Shown here: piece after piece, positions 23,901 through 39,754 of the stretch
How the letters are laid out: every line of letters starts with the position of its first letter
Numbering within the stretch: position 1 is the first letter of the stretch
Assembly (NCBI RefSeq): GCF_023856365.1
Contig: NC_064535.1
Coordinates: forward strand, 16,503,863-16,567,862
Direction: 5' to 3'
DNA: 64,000 nucleotides
Source of the DNA: Brienomyrus brachyistius
Lineage: Eukaryota; Chordata; Actinopteri; Osteoglossiformes; Mormyridae
Program-made: the position numbers and the translations under genes
Notes under the pieces: model-generated
What the model was told of the DNA's origin: nothing
Database searches by the model: none
Seen by the model: the letters and a program-made list of their open reading frames with translations, nothing else

Positions 23901-25520
23901 AATAATGGGGAAATAGAAAGCAGCCAGAATATGTCTACAATACTCTTACCACATAAAAAAAAATCATGTTTGCTTTAAAATTAAATTATAAATCTGTTGC
24001 ACCATTCATATGACTGCAACAGCTGGAGTCTGGAAATGGGTAATAAAAACCAGTGGGGGGGAAATGCCAATAGATTAGCAGGGCGGGAAATGACCTTGAA
24101 ACATTTTCAGTTTGAAACATTAAGCAAGGTATCAGTGATTAAGTTTCCTGTTAGGCGTAGCGGAGATTTAATTAGGACAAAAATTGTTTAAGGAACACAG
24201 GTAACGTAAACTAAACAGGCCTGCAGAAGTGTTAATGTTAACGCCTATCCTGTTCTCTAAAAATACTGGACAGTTTCTTTAGCAGATTCAGAAAACGTGG
24301 TCGACAAAGGGATCAGTTAGTTTAAAAAAATACCATAAAATGATAACAAAATGTATAATTGAGCGTGGAATCATTAATGTGGGTAAGAATTTATGATCCC
24401 ATGCATCTGAGTGGGTTATTGTGCTTTTTATCGTTTGCCTCCCGGGAAACAGGAGTTGCGCTGCTGTTTGGGCGCAGCACTGCTCACTGCCAAATCCTGA
24501 CAGATGAGACAGATTTGCTTTCATCATCAAAACATGAGAATGAGGCTGCTTTCGGGTAAAATCCGCACACCCGGACAACAGATCACTGATGAAGAAGGAA
24601 CATGAGGATTTTCACGGATTTGTCAAAAAGGCCATGATATGGATCAGTCCGTTCCCATAATCATAGTAACACATCAGGAGATGTCTTGGCCTGACCTGGC
24701 CTAAGTGGCTTATAAGCACAGTTCATTGCCGATTCAATCTTACACTCTCCATTGCTGGATGATATTTTAGATGTGAATTTATAGAAACATGGAAAATGTC
24801 ACGGAAGTGTGACCGAGACTTATTCCAGACACTGGTGCTGCGATTTGGCAGCACAGATGTGCAGTCTCCCTAACACAACATGCAAAAAAAGATTCAGCAT
24901 TATGAAACAGGCAAGATGTCGCTAAGTGCGCCAGTTTTTAACTATTCTAATTTACATATCTCTGGGACTTGTTGAAATTAGTATGACAAAATGTAGTGAC
25001 ATATGTAAAAAGCCCCAATAGTTATATTGGCATCATCCCCCCCCCCAAAAAAAATTACCTTTGCATTTAAAATATTAAGTTGTGCCACCCCCTCCCCCCA
25101 CTCCAATATCAGACTCTCTGTCATTGATTCTTCATGAAGTTAGATTGTAATGTTTAAATGGAGAAGCTCTTTTGTGATTTCTGGATGAATATCTTGAAGC
25201 ATACTCAAGAGTGATGAAAATTATAAATAGAGAAAGCAAACCGCCCTACAGTCCTTTGTTACTTAAACAAAGGGCTGTTTATTTAGGATATAAAAAATGT
25301 TTTATTATACCAAAAACAAACAGTTTGCTCCTCATTTACTTAACCTTGTTTCATTTTTCATACAATTTTCATAGTATGCTGTCCAATCTAAGAATGCCAG
25401 TCATGTAAATATAATTGCAAATTTAACAATGAAATATTCTTAGTTTATTCATGGCCCAGTTGGATCATTTTATCACATTTTTCCATTCATAGTTTTTTAA
25501 TATAGTTTTGAATTGAATAT
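20966..25520. other. Largely unique intronic DNA
   Basis: Apart from the SINE fragment at 22165-22340 this stretch is low in mobile elements. AT-rich blocks at 21480-21620 and 23540-24200 contain many homeodomain-type TAAT cores and could be conserved non-coding elements. Confidence 0.4.
22165..22340 (+). mobile_element. SINE middle/tail fragment
   Basis: GTGTGCGGAGTTCGCATGTTC and CCTCCCACAGCCCAAAGACA are family core sequences in plus orientation. It ends near GTAATAAGCTCCAG without a GATG tail. Confidence 0.65.
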
Positions 25521-25574
25521 GAATGAATGAATGAATGAATGAATGAATGAATGAATGAATGAATGAATGAATGA
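25521..25574. repeat. (GAAT)n microsatellite
   Basis: Thirteen uninterrupted GAAT units. Confidence 0.97.
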
Positions 25575-29023
<3,449 letters not shown>

Positions 29024-29259
29024 TCATACTGTATGAGTGCTTGGAAATAAATGCAACAAACCGTTCCTTTCTCACACACCAGCGCTTCCTTCCCAGCTTC
29101 CCCTGCCAAGGCAGAGATATTTTTAATCACAAAAGGTATATTCCGAACTCCACTGCAGATAAAAACAGATGCAATATAACACTCTCCTTATTATTCTTGC
29201 ATATCTTCTTGTTTCTTTTCTTTAAAAAAAATCAGTTTGTCACGTCTCTTAACTTGACG

Positions 29260-29480
29260 CGGTGAACCTCCGGAGCGCACTGCAAAAACTAGACTGCATC
29301 ATACGCTGCAGAGCAATTTGCAGAAGGAGGCGGGGATATGCAAATCAAGCATGTTGCGTAACCAATAAGCTGTAGCGACAGCTCTTGAATGACACACCGA
29401 AACCGTCAACTGGGGAATTTCAATTTATCTTCCGCTTGCCTATAAAGGCTCTGTTAATATGCATATGTCACTATACCAAA
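29260..29480 (-). promoter_or_regulatory. abtb3: Candidate abtb3 promoter region
   Basis: This lies 250-470 bp upstream of the abtb3 start codon. It contains an octamer motif ATGCAAAT at 29338-29345, a GC-box-like GGCGGGG just before it, a CCAAT box at 29362-29366 (inverted relative to the gene), and TATAAAGG at 29441-29448, which reads CCTTTATA on the gene strand. The transcription start is not visible, so the assignment rests on position and motif clustering. Confidence 0.4.
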
Positions 29481-30727
29481 ATGGTGAGGGAAAAGCGTCA
29501 CTTCTCGTATGCTGTGAGTTAGGATAAGGGGATCACCCGACTATTTTAAATATCAAACATCATGTCGAACACAGGGACTAAAATGAAGAAATTCGGTTCA
29601 TGGGACCTTAATTGGTATATAATACAGTCCCTCTCAACACATTTGAAAGAATAAAACGATATAAACGTAAATAAAAACGAAAGTCGGAGCAGGGAAAATG
29701 TCTAAAATGTGACGAGCTGGGCAGAACGACAGTCTATGACTTCCTATAGTCATACACTGCATTTTTAAAATCATACCGCTTGCAATGTTACAATCTCACA
29801 ATAAACCAAAAACAAGATTTAAAAGTAAAAAATGCATATGTAAGTGAATAAGAACAGATTGCTGCAATAACTAAATAGCAAAAAAAAAAACTGTACAGTG
29901 AATATTGCAATCATTTGTCAGTTTGCTCTTATTAGTCCCCTTGGATAGCTGTGTTAATACATATGCATCAGCATATTAAACCACATACGTTCAGTTTATT
30001 TACAGATTATTTTAGTACAGCTGTCAGCTTTAATACCATAGACACATGACGGTTTTAACTGCAGTGACAAAAAAATCCATCACGATGATTTACAAACCCT
30101 GTTCTTTCTGGCTATCGTGCTAATGTTCTGACAAATCGTTTACTTTGAATCGCATTTCCAATATTCACATTTTAAATTTTACAGAAAAGCAGGGACTTGT
30201 GAAACAGAGAGAGCACCAGTGTTTATAAATAAAGCCTCGGCTGCCAGATTGTAGAGAGCAGATACCAAAGACGTTTTTTTTCTCATTCGCAAATTTTTCA
30301 AGTTTTAAAGTCACAGGCTTCAATATTCGCGAAAATCTGCAACTGTCTTTAAAATCCAATTGATGTACAAAAGAAAACACACGTGAGAGCTCCTTCTAGC
30401 TGTAACAGCACCCGAGTTCATCAATAATGGACTGCATGCATAATGCATCACTTTAGACCTAAGACAGGGTGTTCACAGAAACTCTAAAACGTTTCATTTC
30501 CATCAAGGTCAGCCCTCAGTTCAGATGCACTGTAAATCCAAACGGGCTGAAGTCTCCTGGGCAACTGCTGTTTTGTAGAATACAGCGTGTGTATCATAGT
30601 CACTGGCGGATTAATTAGCCATGTTAAATATTAATGGATGCAGGAATACGTCTGTCTCGCAATTATAATAGCAACTTTAATGTAGAAACATAGAAGATAA
30701 TATCATTAAAATGACAATTCTTTGTTC
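29481..30727. other. AT-rich intergenic DNA upstream of abtb3
   Basis: No gene or mobile element was recognised. It may hold distal promoter elements. Confidence 0.4.
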
Positions 30728-30800
30728 TGGCATTGTATGGTGGCTCAGTAGGTTAGCAGGCTGTTACTTCTCAGCTCTAATGGTGGGGTTTGATTCTCAT
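30728..30800 (+). mobile_element. tRNA-like SINE head fragment
   Basis: TGGTGGCTCAGTAGGTTAGC is an A-box-like head and GGGTTTGATTC at 30786 is a B-box-like motif. The rest of the element is not recognisable. Confidence 0.5.
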
Positions 30801-31349
30801 CCCTGCTCCCCAGATTGTGGTTACTTTACATCCGGTATAAGTAACAAGAATAGTCTGGCATGCTTGATTACTCAAAGTTCTCTCAAAAGTCATTTGCACC
30901 TTTCACTTCTTAAACAGAAAAATGTCACCAAAACTTCCACGCCTGGTCACAGTGTCTACACCTGCAAACGGGGATGTCTCTCTAAAAGGTCACTGTTATT
31001 CTCACGGGCAGCTGACACTGAGAGACTTACTGTTTCTGGAGACGTCTATGGATACAAAGAAGCAGTTTGGTGAGACTGAAGAAAATCACTTTGCTATATA
31101 CAGTCAGACAATGGAATATGCTTTATTAGTGTCATGACATGTAAACTGTGGTAGCAAATATCACATATTTCTATATTTAAACAGCCTGAATTTTTGTCTT
31201 GCAAAAGGTCTGCCTGAGGGCAGCTGCCATCAAGAGAGTCCCCCTCCAAAGCAGAAGAACATATCACATGGGTAATAATAAGAGTAAAAACTAGTCAAAA
31301 GATTTGTGCCATCAGCTTCTTTCTCTTGACCTGCTTCTGAGTGCCAGCG

Positions 31350-32045
31350 GACATGGGCATACGAAATGCAGATGATGTTCTGGGTTCTGTGTACAAGGAT
31401 ATATGAAATGCAGATGAGGTTCTGGTTTCTGTGCAGAAGGATATATGAAATGTAAATGAAACTCTGGTTTCTGTGTATGTGGATATATGAAATGCAGGCA
31501 ATGTTCTGGGTTCTGTGGACATGAGCATATAAAATACAGTTGATGTTCTGGGTTCCACATACATGGGAATATGACATGCAAATGACATTTTGCATACATG
31601 GGGATACAAAATGTGGATGAGATTGCGGGTTTTGCCTATATTGGGATGTAAAAAGTGGATGGGATTCTGGGTTCTGTCGAAATAGAAATGTGGATAAAAG
31701 TGTAGTTTCTGCTTATATAGATATGTGAAATGCAGACACGGTTCTGAGTTTTGCATACATGAGTGTTTAAAATGCAAATGATGCTTTGAGTTGCGCATAC
31801 ATGGATGTATGAAATGTTGAAGAATGTCTGGGTCCTGCATACTCGTGATGTGAAATGCAGGTCAGGTTCTTGGTTCTGCCTGTATGGACATATGAAATGC
31901 AGATGAGGTTCTGCATACATTGGAATATGAAATGCAGATGGGGTTCTAGGTTCTCTGTACATTGGCATATGAAATGCAAACAAGGTTCTGGGTTCTGAGT
32001 ACCTGGCTATATGAAATGCACACCAGGTTCAGGGTTTTTCATACT
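31350..32045. repeat. 42-bp minisatellite, about 17 copies
   Basis: Units carry ATATGAAATGCAGATGAGG then TTCTGGGTTCTGTGTACAT. The first six copies are spaced exactly 42 bp; later ones are shorter or irregular (for example 35 bp). On the minus strand several overlapping frames are open for 95-181 codons with a 14-residue periodicity. This follows from a stop-poor unit of 42 bp (14 codons) and not from coding selection. Confidence 0.9.
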
Positions 32046-32114
32046 AACATTATAAACTGTGTAAATGGTGTATTTTAAGTTCAGGTACGGGTTTTCCCAC
32101 TTCATCTTAGAATC

Positions 32115-32790
32115 TAGACAAAGTTAAGAACATAAGAAATTTACAAATGAGAGGAAGCCATTCCGCCCATCAAGCTCATTCGAGGAGAACTTATTTAATA
32201 GCTCAGAGTTGTTTAAATCTTATCTAGTTCTGATTTAAAGGAACCCAGGGTTTTAGCTGGGCTACACTAGCAGGAAGACTATTCCATACTCTAACTACAC
32301 GTTGTGTAAAGAAGTGCTTCCTCAAATTCATTTTTAAATGTTTTCCAGCTAATTTCCACTTATGGCCACATGTTCTAGTATTTAAACTAATATTAAAATA
32401 GCCATTTGGCTAAACAGCATCCAGACCTGTTAGAATCTTATATACCTGGATCATGTCCCCCCTTAGTCTCCTTTACTCGAGGCTAAACAGATTCAGCTCA
32501 GCTAACCTCTACTCATAAGACATTCCTCTAAGACCAGGAATCATTCTCGTAGCCCTACGTTGCACCCTATCCAAGGCAGCAATGTCCTTCTTAAGGTATA
32601 GTGACCAAACCTGCACACAATATTCTAAAACTCCACACACCTAGAGATGTAACCCAACATCCTATTGGCCTTTTTCATTGCTTCCCCACAATGGCAAGAG
32701 CGGGACATCGAAGCATCAACATACACACCGAGGTCTTTCTCATAATCAGCTACCTTTATTGGATGGGTTGCTGCTTAATGTCCCAGAGGT
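32115..32790 (-). mobile_element. CR1-like LINE, 3' part of reverse transcriptase ORF (pseudogene)
   Basis: On the minus strand, broken frames read like the C-terminal end of a CR1-type polymerase. From 32780 down they show YEKDLGV and a KKANRMLGY-like segment, then a RVQRRATRMI-like segment, then GHKWKLAGKHLK and FFTQRVVRVWNSLP. Stops and frameshifts separate these blocks. The 5' part is absent, as is usual for truncated insertions. Confidence 0.75.
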
Positions 32791-33261
32791 AATCCTGATG
32801 ATGGTCATATGAACAGGTACTTGAGTTTCTTGTACAGCCTGTGAATTATTTTGAGTAAAAGTGTAAATTAAGCAATTTAAATAATTGAACAAAAACAGCG
32901 ACTTGCTAGCAGACATATTGTACATCCCTCTAGGGAAATTGACCGTAAGATAAATATTTTTGTTCTATAAAGAGTTTTCCATCATTTCCAAAAACATTCA
33001 TAAAGCTCTTACAGGGAGAATAACAGGTCTGTCAAATCATTTATGGCACAATGCCATGCCAGTAGCTTGTAGTTCTTCTCCGAACATGTTCTGTTGGGCC
33101 TGGAGAGGGCCAATCCAGTTTCTGTTAAACATCACTGTTAATGATCTGCTTCTGGGGGGTCCACTCACCCTCCTAACTGATGGTAATTAAGAAAGACACT
33201 TAACCCTGGTGCAGAATTTTGTCTATGAGTCAGAGAATCATCGGGATAACTTTAAAATGTG

Positions 33262-33490
33262 GGAAGATGGTGGCGCAGGAGGTAGTGCTATCGTTCGGCA
33301 ACCGAAGGGTTCGATCCCATCGAAGTGTCCTTGAGCAAGACACTGAACCCCAAATTGCTCCCGGTGAGCAGGTTGGCGCCTTGCATGGCAGCCTCTGCCA
33401 CCGGTGTATGAATGAGTGTGTGAATGTGAGGCATAAAATGTAAAGAGTTTTGAGTACTCGTAAGAGTAGAAAAGCACTATATAAATGTAA
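33262..33490 (+). mobile_element. tRNA-headed SINE
   Basis: The head is GATGGTGGCGCAGGAGGTAG with B box GGTTCGATCCC (33308-33318). The middle CTTGAGCAAGACACTGAACC and the tail GTAGAAAAGCACTATATAAA are typical of a widespread fish SINE family distinct from the GATG-tailed one. Confidence 0.8.
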
Positions 33491-33904
33491 TCCATGTACA
33501 ATTACATCTTACAATTACAATTCATCTGTGAGGGGTGGTAGGGGGATAAAAACTGACAAGATGCTGATGACTGGGTCCTGGAGATTTCATTAGCGATATC
33601 GCCAATTAACTGGCAAAGGTGCTTGTGCAGAAAGAGGTCATTCAAGGTGGCATATGGACCTGCACATGACTGATAATTTAGCAAGAGTCTTCCAGAACCC
33701 CCCTGAACTTTGTACAGTAATAATCCTAGCTGAACTACACTTGAGCTCGAGTTGTAATGGGATGCACATGGATGCCAACCCCCCCGTGGAAAACTGTCAA
33801 AACACCTCCTTTGAAAATATACCATACCCCCTCAACACCACCCCCCTTAATTGTTCTGTATAAATTCACAAAGGTAAATCTACAGCTATTAGAATTTAGA
33901 GATT

Positions 33905-34135
33905 AACTGTCATTGTCGACACACCACAGCATACAACAACAAAATGTGTCCTCTGAATTTAACTCATGTGACAATGTAACATAGCAGGGGGCAACTAATT
34001 CAGCGCCCGGGGAACAGTTTTTGGGGGCGATACCTAGTTCAGGATACCTCAGTAGTGTCTTGATGGTTGGGGATTCGAACCTGCAATCTTTCAAGTAGTG
34101 CACTTCCCTAACCATTAAGCCACCACTGCCCCTAT
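33905..34135 (-). mobile_element. tRNA-headed SINE
   Basis: On the minus strand it starts GGGGCAGTGGTGGCTTAATGG (A-box region). It has a perfect B box GGTTCGAATCC (complement of 34071-34081), then a GTTCCCCGGGCGCTGAATT core and a tail with AATTCAGAGGACACATTTTG. Confidence 0.8.
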
Positions 34136-34587
34136 TTCAGTGGTATTCAACTGGTGAACTCTGCTCTGAAATGCAATTTAATCCAGACAGCATAATCACC
34201 CCATTCACTTGTCCGGTTTTATTGTGGGAGACCCCCTCCCTGAAAAATATTTGACCCCCCACCAACCACCTTAGAATATTCTCACAATTTGACCATTGAC
34301 TACCTGTGTAACACACTGCAAAATTTACAATAGCTGTAACTGGGACGTTCTGTGATTCCAGTTGTCACTGTACCAGGATACAGAACTACCAAGTAACTGT
34401 GATTAGGACATGATCTGTCATTGTGAAACTTCAATTGTCATATTTATAAGTCAGTGACATACTTTCAATGTAATTGTTACACTATGACATTCTTACCCTC
34501 TGGATGACACACTGTGGCTCTGACTTACGCACTGTTTCTTTGACACATTAACTGTGTGACACTATATCTGACACTTGCTCTGACTAT

Positions 34588-35247
34588 ATACAGTCATGGA
34601 AAAAAATTAAGAGACCACAGCACATTTTTTTATTTCACTCATTTGTCAATTTATGGGTATGCATCTGTGAATATTTTTTTTTGCAAACTACAGCTTGGTT
34701 CGTCTCTGTTTCTCATTAATGAAGGACTTCTTCCTTGTCTTAGTCCTGCTTCTAGGAGCCTGATACGAACTATCCCAGCAGTGCACTTCATACCTGCACT
34801 TAATGTTTCCCATTCGTTTCGAAGGTCACTTGATGTCATCCTACAGTTCATGAGGAACTGTCATCTCTGGCCATGGGTGTCATTAGATCCAATCACTTGG
34901 GGCTATACCCCTGAGTATTTTACCTATTCCAGTCTTCCTTGAAAAAAAAGTTAAGCCCTGAGTAAACTTGACTTAGTTCCTTGATTTATTTCAATGCTAG
35001 AAATGCCCCTGTGTATGGCATTAGAATGTCGCTTCTGCCATTTATTTGGCTGGTTTCTGGTCATTCTCAGTCTCTTCCGCTTCACCTAATTCTTGTGTAC
35101 TGCTGTCTTAGCAATTTTGAGCCTTGAAGCAACCTGCTGCTCAGTGTAGCCTTCTGCCAGCAGAACTACAATTAAACCAGGATTTAAAAATGCAGATTTG
35201 TTTAAAAATACAGAGTGGTCTCTTAATTTTTTCAGCTGCTGTATAAT
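34588..35247 (-). mobile_element. Internally deleted Tc1-like transposon
   Basis: Matching inverted ends are present: GAAAAAAATTAAGAGACCAC at 34599-34618 on the left and the complement of TGGTCTCTTAATTTTTTC (35216-35233) on the right. Outermost bases are ATACAG, and TA flanks are plausible. On the minus strand the N-terminal helix-turn-helix of a transposase survives (GYTEQQVASRLKIAKTAVHK, 35089-35148). Length is about 660 bp, half that of an autonomous element, and the catalytic region is missing. Confidence 0.82.
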
Positions 35248-35519
35248 ATGACACACTGTGATGGCATGGTGCATTCATACATTATTGCAATGGGTCTGCA
35301 GAAATGTTTCATGAATTGTAATTCATAAAATTACCATCCATTAGTTAGAGTTAAAAAATATTTAAGGGAGGTTTAACCCTTATCCACCCAACCAAACAAA
35401 CAAACTGGATCACAGGAAGACTTGACTGACAACTCAAATAATGTATTAATTTTATAAGCATAAATGACTAGGAATTTTCAACCAAAGACATACTATTTTG
35501 CCTTTATACTCTGTTTCCA

Positions 35520-35825
35520 TCTCCAGTAACCACTTATATTATTCAGAGTCTTGGGGGGTCCATAGCCTATCCTGAAGGCTACAGGCGCAAGGCAGAGAAC
35601 AACCCAGGATGGGGTACCAACCCATTGCAGGGCACACTCACACCATTCACTCACACAAGCACACCTACGGACAATTTGGTAACTCCAGTTAATATCAGCT
35701 TGTTTTTGGAGTGTGGTGGGAAACCAGAGTACCCAGAGGCAGAGCACCATGGCAGAGACTCGAACCCGGATCCCAAAGGAGCGAGGCAACAGTGCTAACC
35801 ACTGCGGCACTGTGCCGCCCTACCT
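35520..35825 (-). mobile_element. GATG-tailed SINE copy
   Basis: Core and head are in minus orientation: GGGGGGTCCATAGCCTATCC, GGGCACACTCACACCATTC, and a head with GACTCGAACCCGGATCCC (B box complement). TGTTTCCA occurs at both borders (35512-35519 and 35826-35833), a probable 8-bp target duplication. Confidence 0.85.
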
Positions 35826-36584
35826 TGTTTCCAAATATCATAAAATCATTATCAGTTATTCCTTTAGTACAACTGCATTTATATTAATTCAATTCCAAAA
35901 CAACCAAAAAGCTATTTTCATTTGTTTACACTTTAACACTTTCATAAGATACATTGAGATTTTCTAACCTGAATCTCTGTGGTGCAAGCTTTCACTGGAG
36001 CAGGAAATATTTCTGTTTCAGTCAGTTGACTGCAATATTTGACCTGATGCATTGCTATCTGGCACAAGAGGTTTGTTTTTTTGCAGAATAAGCGATACTT
36101 AGAAACAGGGTCTCCACACATTTCACCTGTCACAAGGCATACCTCCAAAAACATGCTCGGGGGATCCGGTTTCAGACTGGTGCAGTACGCAGTCAGTGGC
36201 ATGCAAAGCTGGGGAGTGGGGAGCAGGGAAAACCATCTCCAAGGAGACAGAAGTGGCTCTCAGTCAAACAGGTGGCGAATTATCCGATTCCCCACAGGTA
36301 TCATCTGTCCTCAATCGAGCGTTTTACTATCGTGACCGGAGATAAATGACTGGTATAATTTTATGGTGGAAAATGTCAGTGCTAAAGTGATTATTCAGGA
36401 TTCAATATACACATTAAAATATATTCGAGATTAAAAGTAAGGAGGTGTTTTAATATGCAAGCTTTTAATACGCTGGTTGTTTGTGATGCTGAGTAAAAAT
36501 AGGGACTGCTCTTATGTTTTATGGTAAGAATGCCACCCTATTCTACCCAGCAACACTATTCTCATCCATATTTACATCTGTCTA

Positions 36585-36700
36585 TCCATTCATCCATCCA
36601 TCCATCCTGCCATCCATCTAGCACAGGGTCACAGAGAGTTTGAAGCTGATCCCAGAAAGCACTGGGAACAAGGCAAGGATGGGATGCCAGTCTGTCAGTA
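36585..36700 (-). mobile_element. SINE tail fragment with (ATCC)n
   Basis: It starts with CATC/CATCC repeats, then AGCACAGGGTCACAGAGAG and GATGGGATGCCAGTCTGTC. Only the tail third remains. Confidence 0.65.
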
Positions 36701-38304
36701 AATATTTACAAACATTCTGCTATTTATACATTACATTATTAAGATAGCACCTTTCCTGCCAAATTGACTTAAACAGCTTACATTCTTGATTTTCCACATT
36801 TTTTCCGCCCGGTCTTTAGCACTTATTTTCGACACGTTTTACTCAATTGTGCAACAGTTTACAAGGTCACAAAACTATAGAGCAGCTTACTCATGACATA
36901 GTTAATCCAGGTACACTTTAACCCAGCTAACTGAGGCGGCTACCTTAACAATCATTATAACCTCACAGGAAATTCCTTTCATCTGACTGCAGAGGGTGAC
37001 ATCAGCACCAGCTATAACCTTATGGGCTTGAGGCTCTGCCGCCAGAATCCGATTCCTGCCCTCAGCCATTCGTGTCAGTTAATTTACCGATTGAACCAAT
37101 CAGGGACAGTCAAATACTGTACCTCACCGGTTTGTTTTACAACATGGCTGTTTGGCAGCCTATTTTATGAGACGTCTGTTGAATGAAATGAGGTTGTGTA
37201 AAACTGTTCATCATCAGCAAGGTCATCTGTATTGAAGGCTCAGAAATATGAAATTACAATCTTGTGGAAATTCCCCATTTATTTAGGAGGCCTCTGCACT
37301 CTTCTGCAGGTTTTTCTTAACACAAACTGAGCTGCAGAACTTATCCAGCTGCTGACGTGAATGTTTAAAGATTAGGAGGTGCTATCATGCCTTGAGAAGC
37401 CAGACTCAGAATGTTTACCTTCTGTGACACATTAGACCATGGCTTTAGGCTCTCTTTACGACACGTGCTGTACGAAATGCAGTCAGAGCTATTCGTGGGA
37501 TCGTGGTTCATGCGCCCATAAATGTAATCACTGGTCTACGCATACATTTGACACATCTGGTTTCAGTTATGAGAGCCGCAATCCAGAGCACATCCAGGAG
37601 AGGGCAAGCTGCAGAGCTGAGTACAGCCCTCGTGTCCACTGCAGAGCAGTGACATATGTATGCACAGTTAAACACAAAAGGAAATTTCCACTCTTGAATT
37701 TACCTGAGCAGCTTCCAAGGATAAAATAAAACACCTCAGGTTTTAGCCATCGATGACAGCATAGCTCCAACAGCATTATACTATTTCCAGCGCTTTTTTG
37801 AGTTTCTCCCCTGTACAATTCAAACTGCTGTCATGGAGATTTGGCTAAACACATCATTTGAATCGTCAGTTTACATATACATTCATACCTTCATTACAGC
37901 CTAGTTATTACTGATTACCACCTCAACCATGTATTGAAATCCAAGATAAATATTATGATCAAAATCCCTTTATTTAAAAAAAATTGTCTATCCAAATAGA
38001 AAATGGAGAAACATTTTTGGGCCAAGTTCTTGATCATTTTGTGAGCAACTTTGAACACTGCAATTATATTCTAATATAGCATTTAATACAATTTAGGTCT
38101 AGGTTAAAATTAGTTGACTAACTGCTTTCATTGCCAAATAATCTACATATTAGGAACAGTTAATTTTTCAAACAAACTCAGAAGTAACTATTCTACAGGT
38201 AACTGTATAACCACACATGACCAGTTAAACAGTTTGGGGCTGTATGAAACAAAGGATCAAGCTACAGGTAGTCAAGCATCAGGCTAGCTAGATTATATGA
38301 ATAA
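36701..38304. other. Unique intergenic DNA
   Basis: Nothing recognised; short open frames only. Confidence 0.45.
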
Positions 38305-39530
38305 ACAGTTGTTGGACAATGAAAATGAAACAATGGCCAAAATAGTGTTTTATACTAAATAGTGCGGCCTGGTGGCCAATCTTCATTGACTGCACGTTCC
38401 ATCAGTAAGAGCAAAGTGTGAAGGTTGATTTATTAGAGAAATAGCACAGCTGTGCATAAAATATTGCAATTCAATCAACATAAAGTCCAGACCAGGATTT
38501 TGTTTCAACCGAGTTGAGGACTCTGTAACTGTGACTCTTTTTGCTCAACTGGTTGGTTGAAACAAAATCTTAGTCTGGACTTTCACTCTCTGGACCAGAA
38601 TTACCCAACTCTGCACAGTATTCAGGATAATGTCAGCGTACCACCATGAAGGATGGACCACATCTAACAGGAGCAGCTGTGGACGCAGGAGGAAGCTGCC
38701 TGAAAGAGATGTCCTGGTTCTAACCTAGATTGTATCCAAAAAACATACTTACTGCAGAATAAATGCACACCTCAACTCTGTTCCCACCAAAGCTGTTTGT
38801 TGGGAGCTCCACATGGTCAATATTCATGGCTGGGCTGCTATAGCCAAACCTTTGGTTACTTGTGCTAAAACCAAATGTCAGTTTCAATGGTGCCAGCAGT
38901 GCAAATCTTGGGCTGTGGACAATGTAAAATGTGTTTTGTTCTCTGTTGAGTCTACCTTCACTATCTTTCCCACATCCAGGACAGTTACAATGTGGAGAAG
39001 CCTGAAAGAGGCTTACCATCCAGACGTTTGTGTACCCAGAATGGATCAGATAGTTTGAGGTGCAATTTCATGGCATTCGCTAGACCCACTACTTGTTCTA
39101 GATGGGCTCATCACTGCCAAGGTCTACTGAACCATTCTCTAGAACCATGTTCACCGAGTGGTTCAAACTTTGTACCCTGAAGGTGGTTCCATTGATCAGA
39201 ATGATAATGCACCAATACACACAGCAAGACAGAGTGGTTTTATGAACATGAAAGTGAAGTTGAACATCTCCCATGGCCTGCACAGCCACCAGATCTGAAT
39301 GTTACTGAGCCACTTTGGGGTGCTTTGGAGAAGCGAGTCAGGAAACGTTTCCCTCCACCAGCATCACGTAGTGACCTGACCACTGTTCAGCAAAAGGAAT
39401 GTCTCAAAGTCCCCTTGACCACTGTGCAAGACTTGTATCTGTCTCATTCAAGATGAATTGATGCCGTACACCATACAAATAAATTATTACAGTCTAAAAA
39501 CTGGTTTCAGTTTCATTGTCACACCCCTGT
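38305..39530 (+). mobile_element. Tc1-like transposon, near full length, dead transposase
   Basis: The left end GTTGTTGGACAATGAAAATG and right end CAGTTTCATTGTCACACCCC form the inverted repeats. The plus-strand transposase remnant can be followed in pieces: RWCQQCKSWAV (near 38890-38920), DNAPIHTARQ (39205-39234), WPAQPPDLNVTEPLWGALEK (near 39273-39332), then VRKRFPPPAS and TVQDLYLSHSR before the stop near 39455. Stops and frameshifts divide them. Another repeat lies inside the 5' part (see 38482). Confidence 0.85.
38482..38583. repeat. Foldback repeat inside the Tc1-like element
   Basis: The arms at 38482-38510 and 38555-38583 are 29 bp each with two mismatches (AAAGTCCAGACCAGGATTTT on the left). 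The loop has a further pairing (AGTTGAG with CTCAACT). It takes the place of about 110 bp of expected transposon sequence. Confidence 0.75.
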
Positions 39531-39754
39531 ATAGTAATATGAATCCATCAGTGATGGACAAAATCACACTTCATGAACCATTTGCTGTATTTTCTGACTG
39601 AATTAGATGGCGCTCTCTGTCCAAAAAAGGGCACAAAGCATGCCCCAAAGCAAACCAAGAGAACCATCTGACGGAGTCATGTTTCATGAAACATCATTTT
39701 GTCCTTCATTAGAATCCATTTAAAATGATGGTGCTCATAATGATGTGGAGTTAT

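Noticed and set aside
31230..31983. Overlapping minus-strand open frames of 95-181 codons
   Set aside because: They are translations of a 42-bp minisatellite open in more than one frame; unit-length changes not divisible by three break the phase.
34071..34081. Perfect B box suggesting a tRNA gene
   Set aside because: It is embedded in a SINE with a recognisable core and tail.
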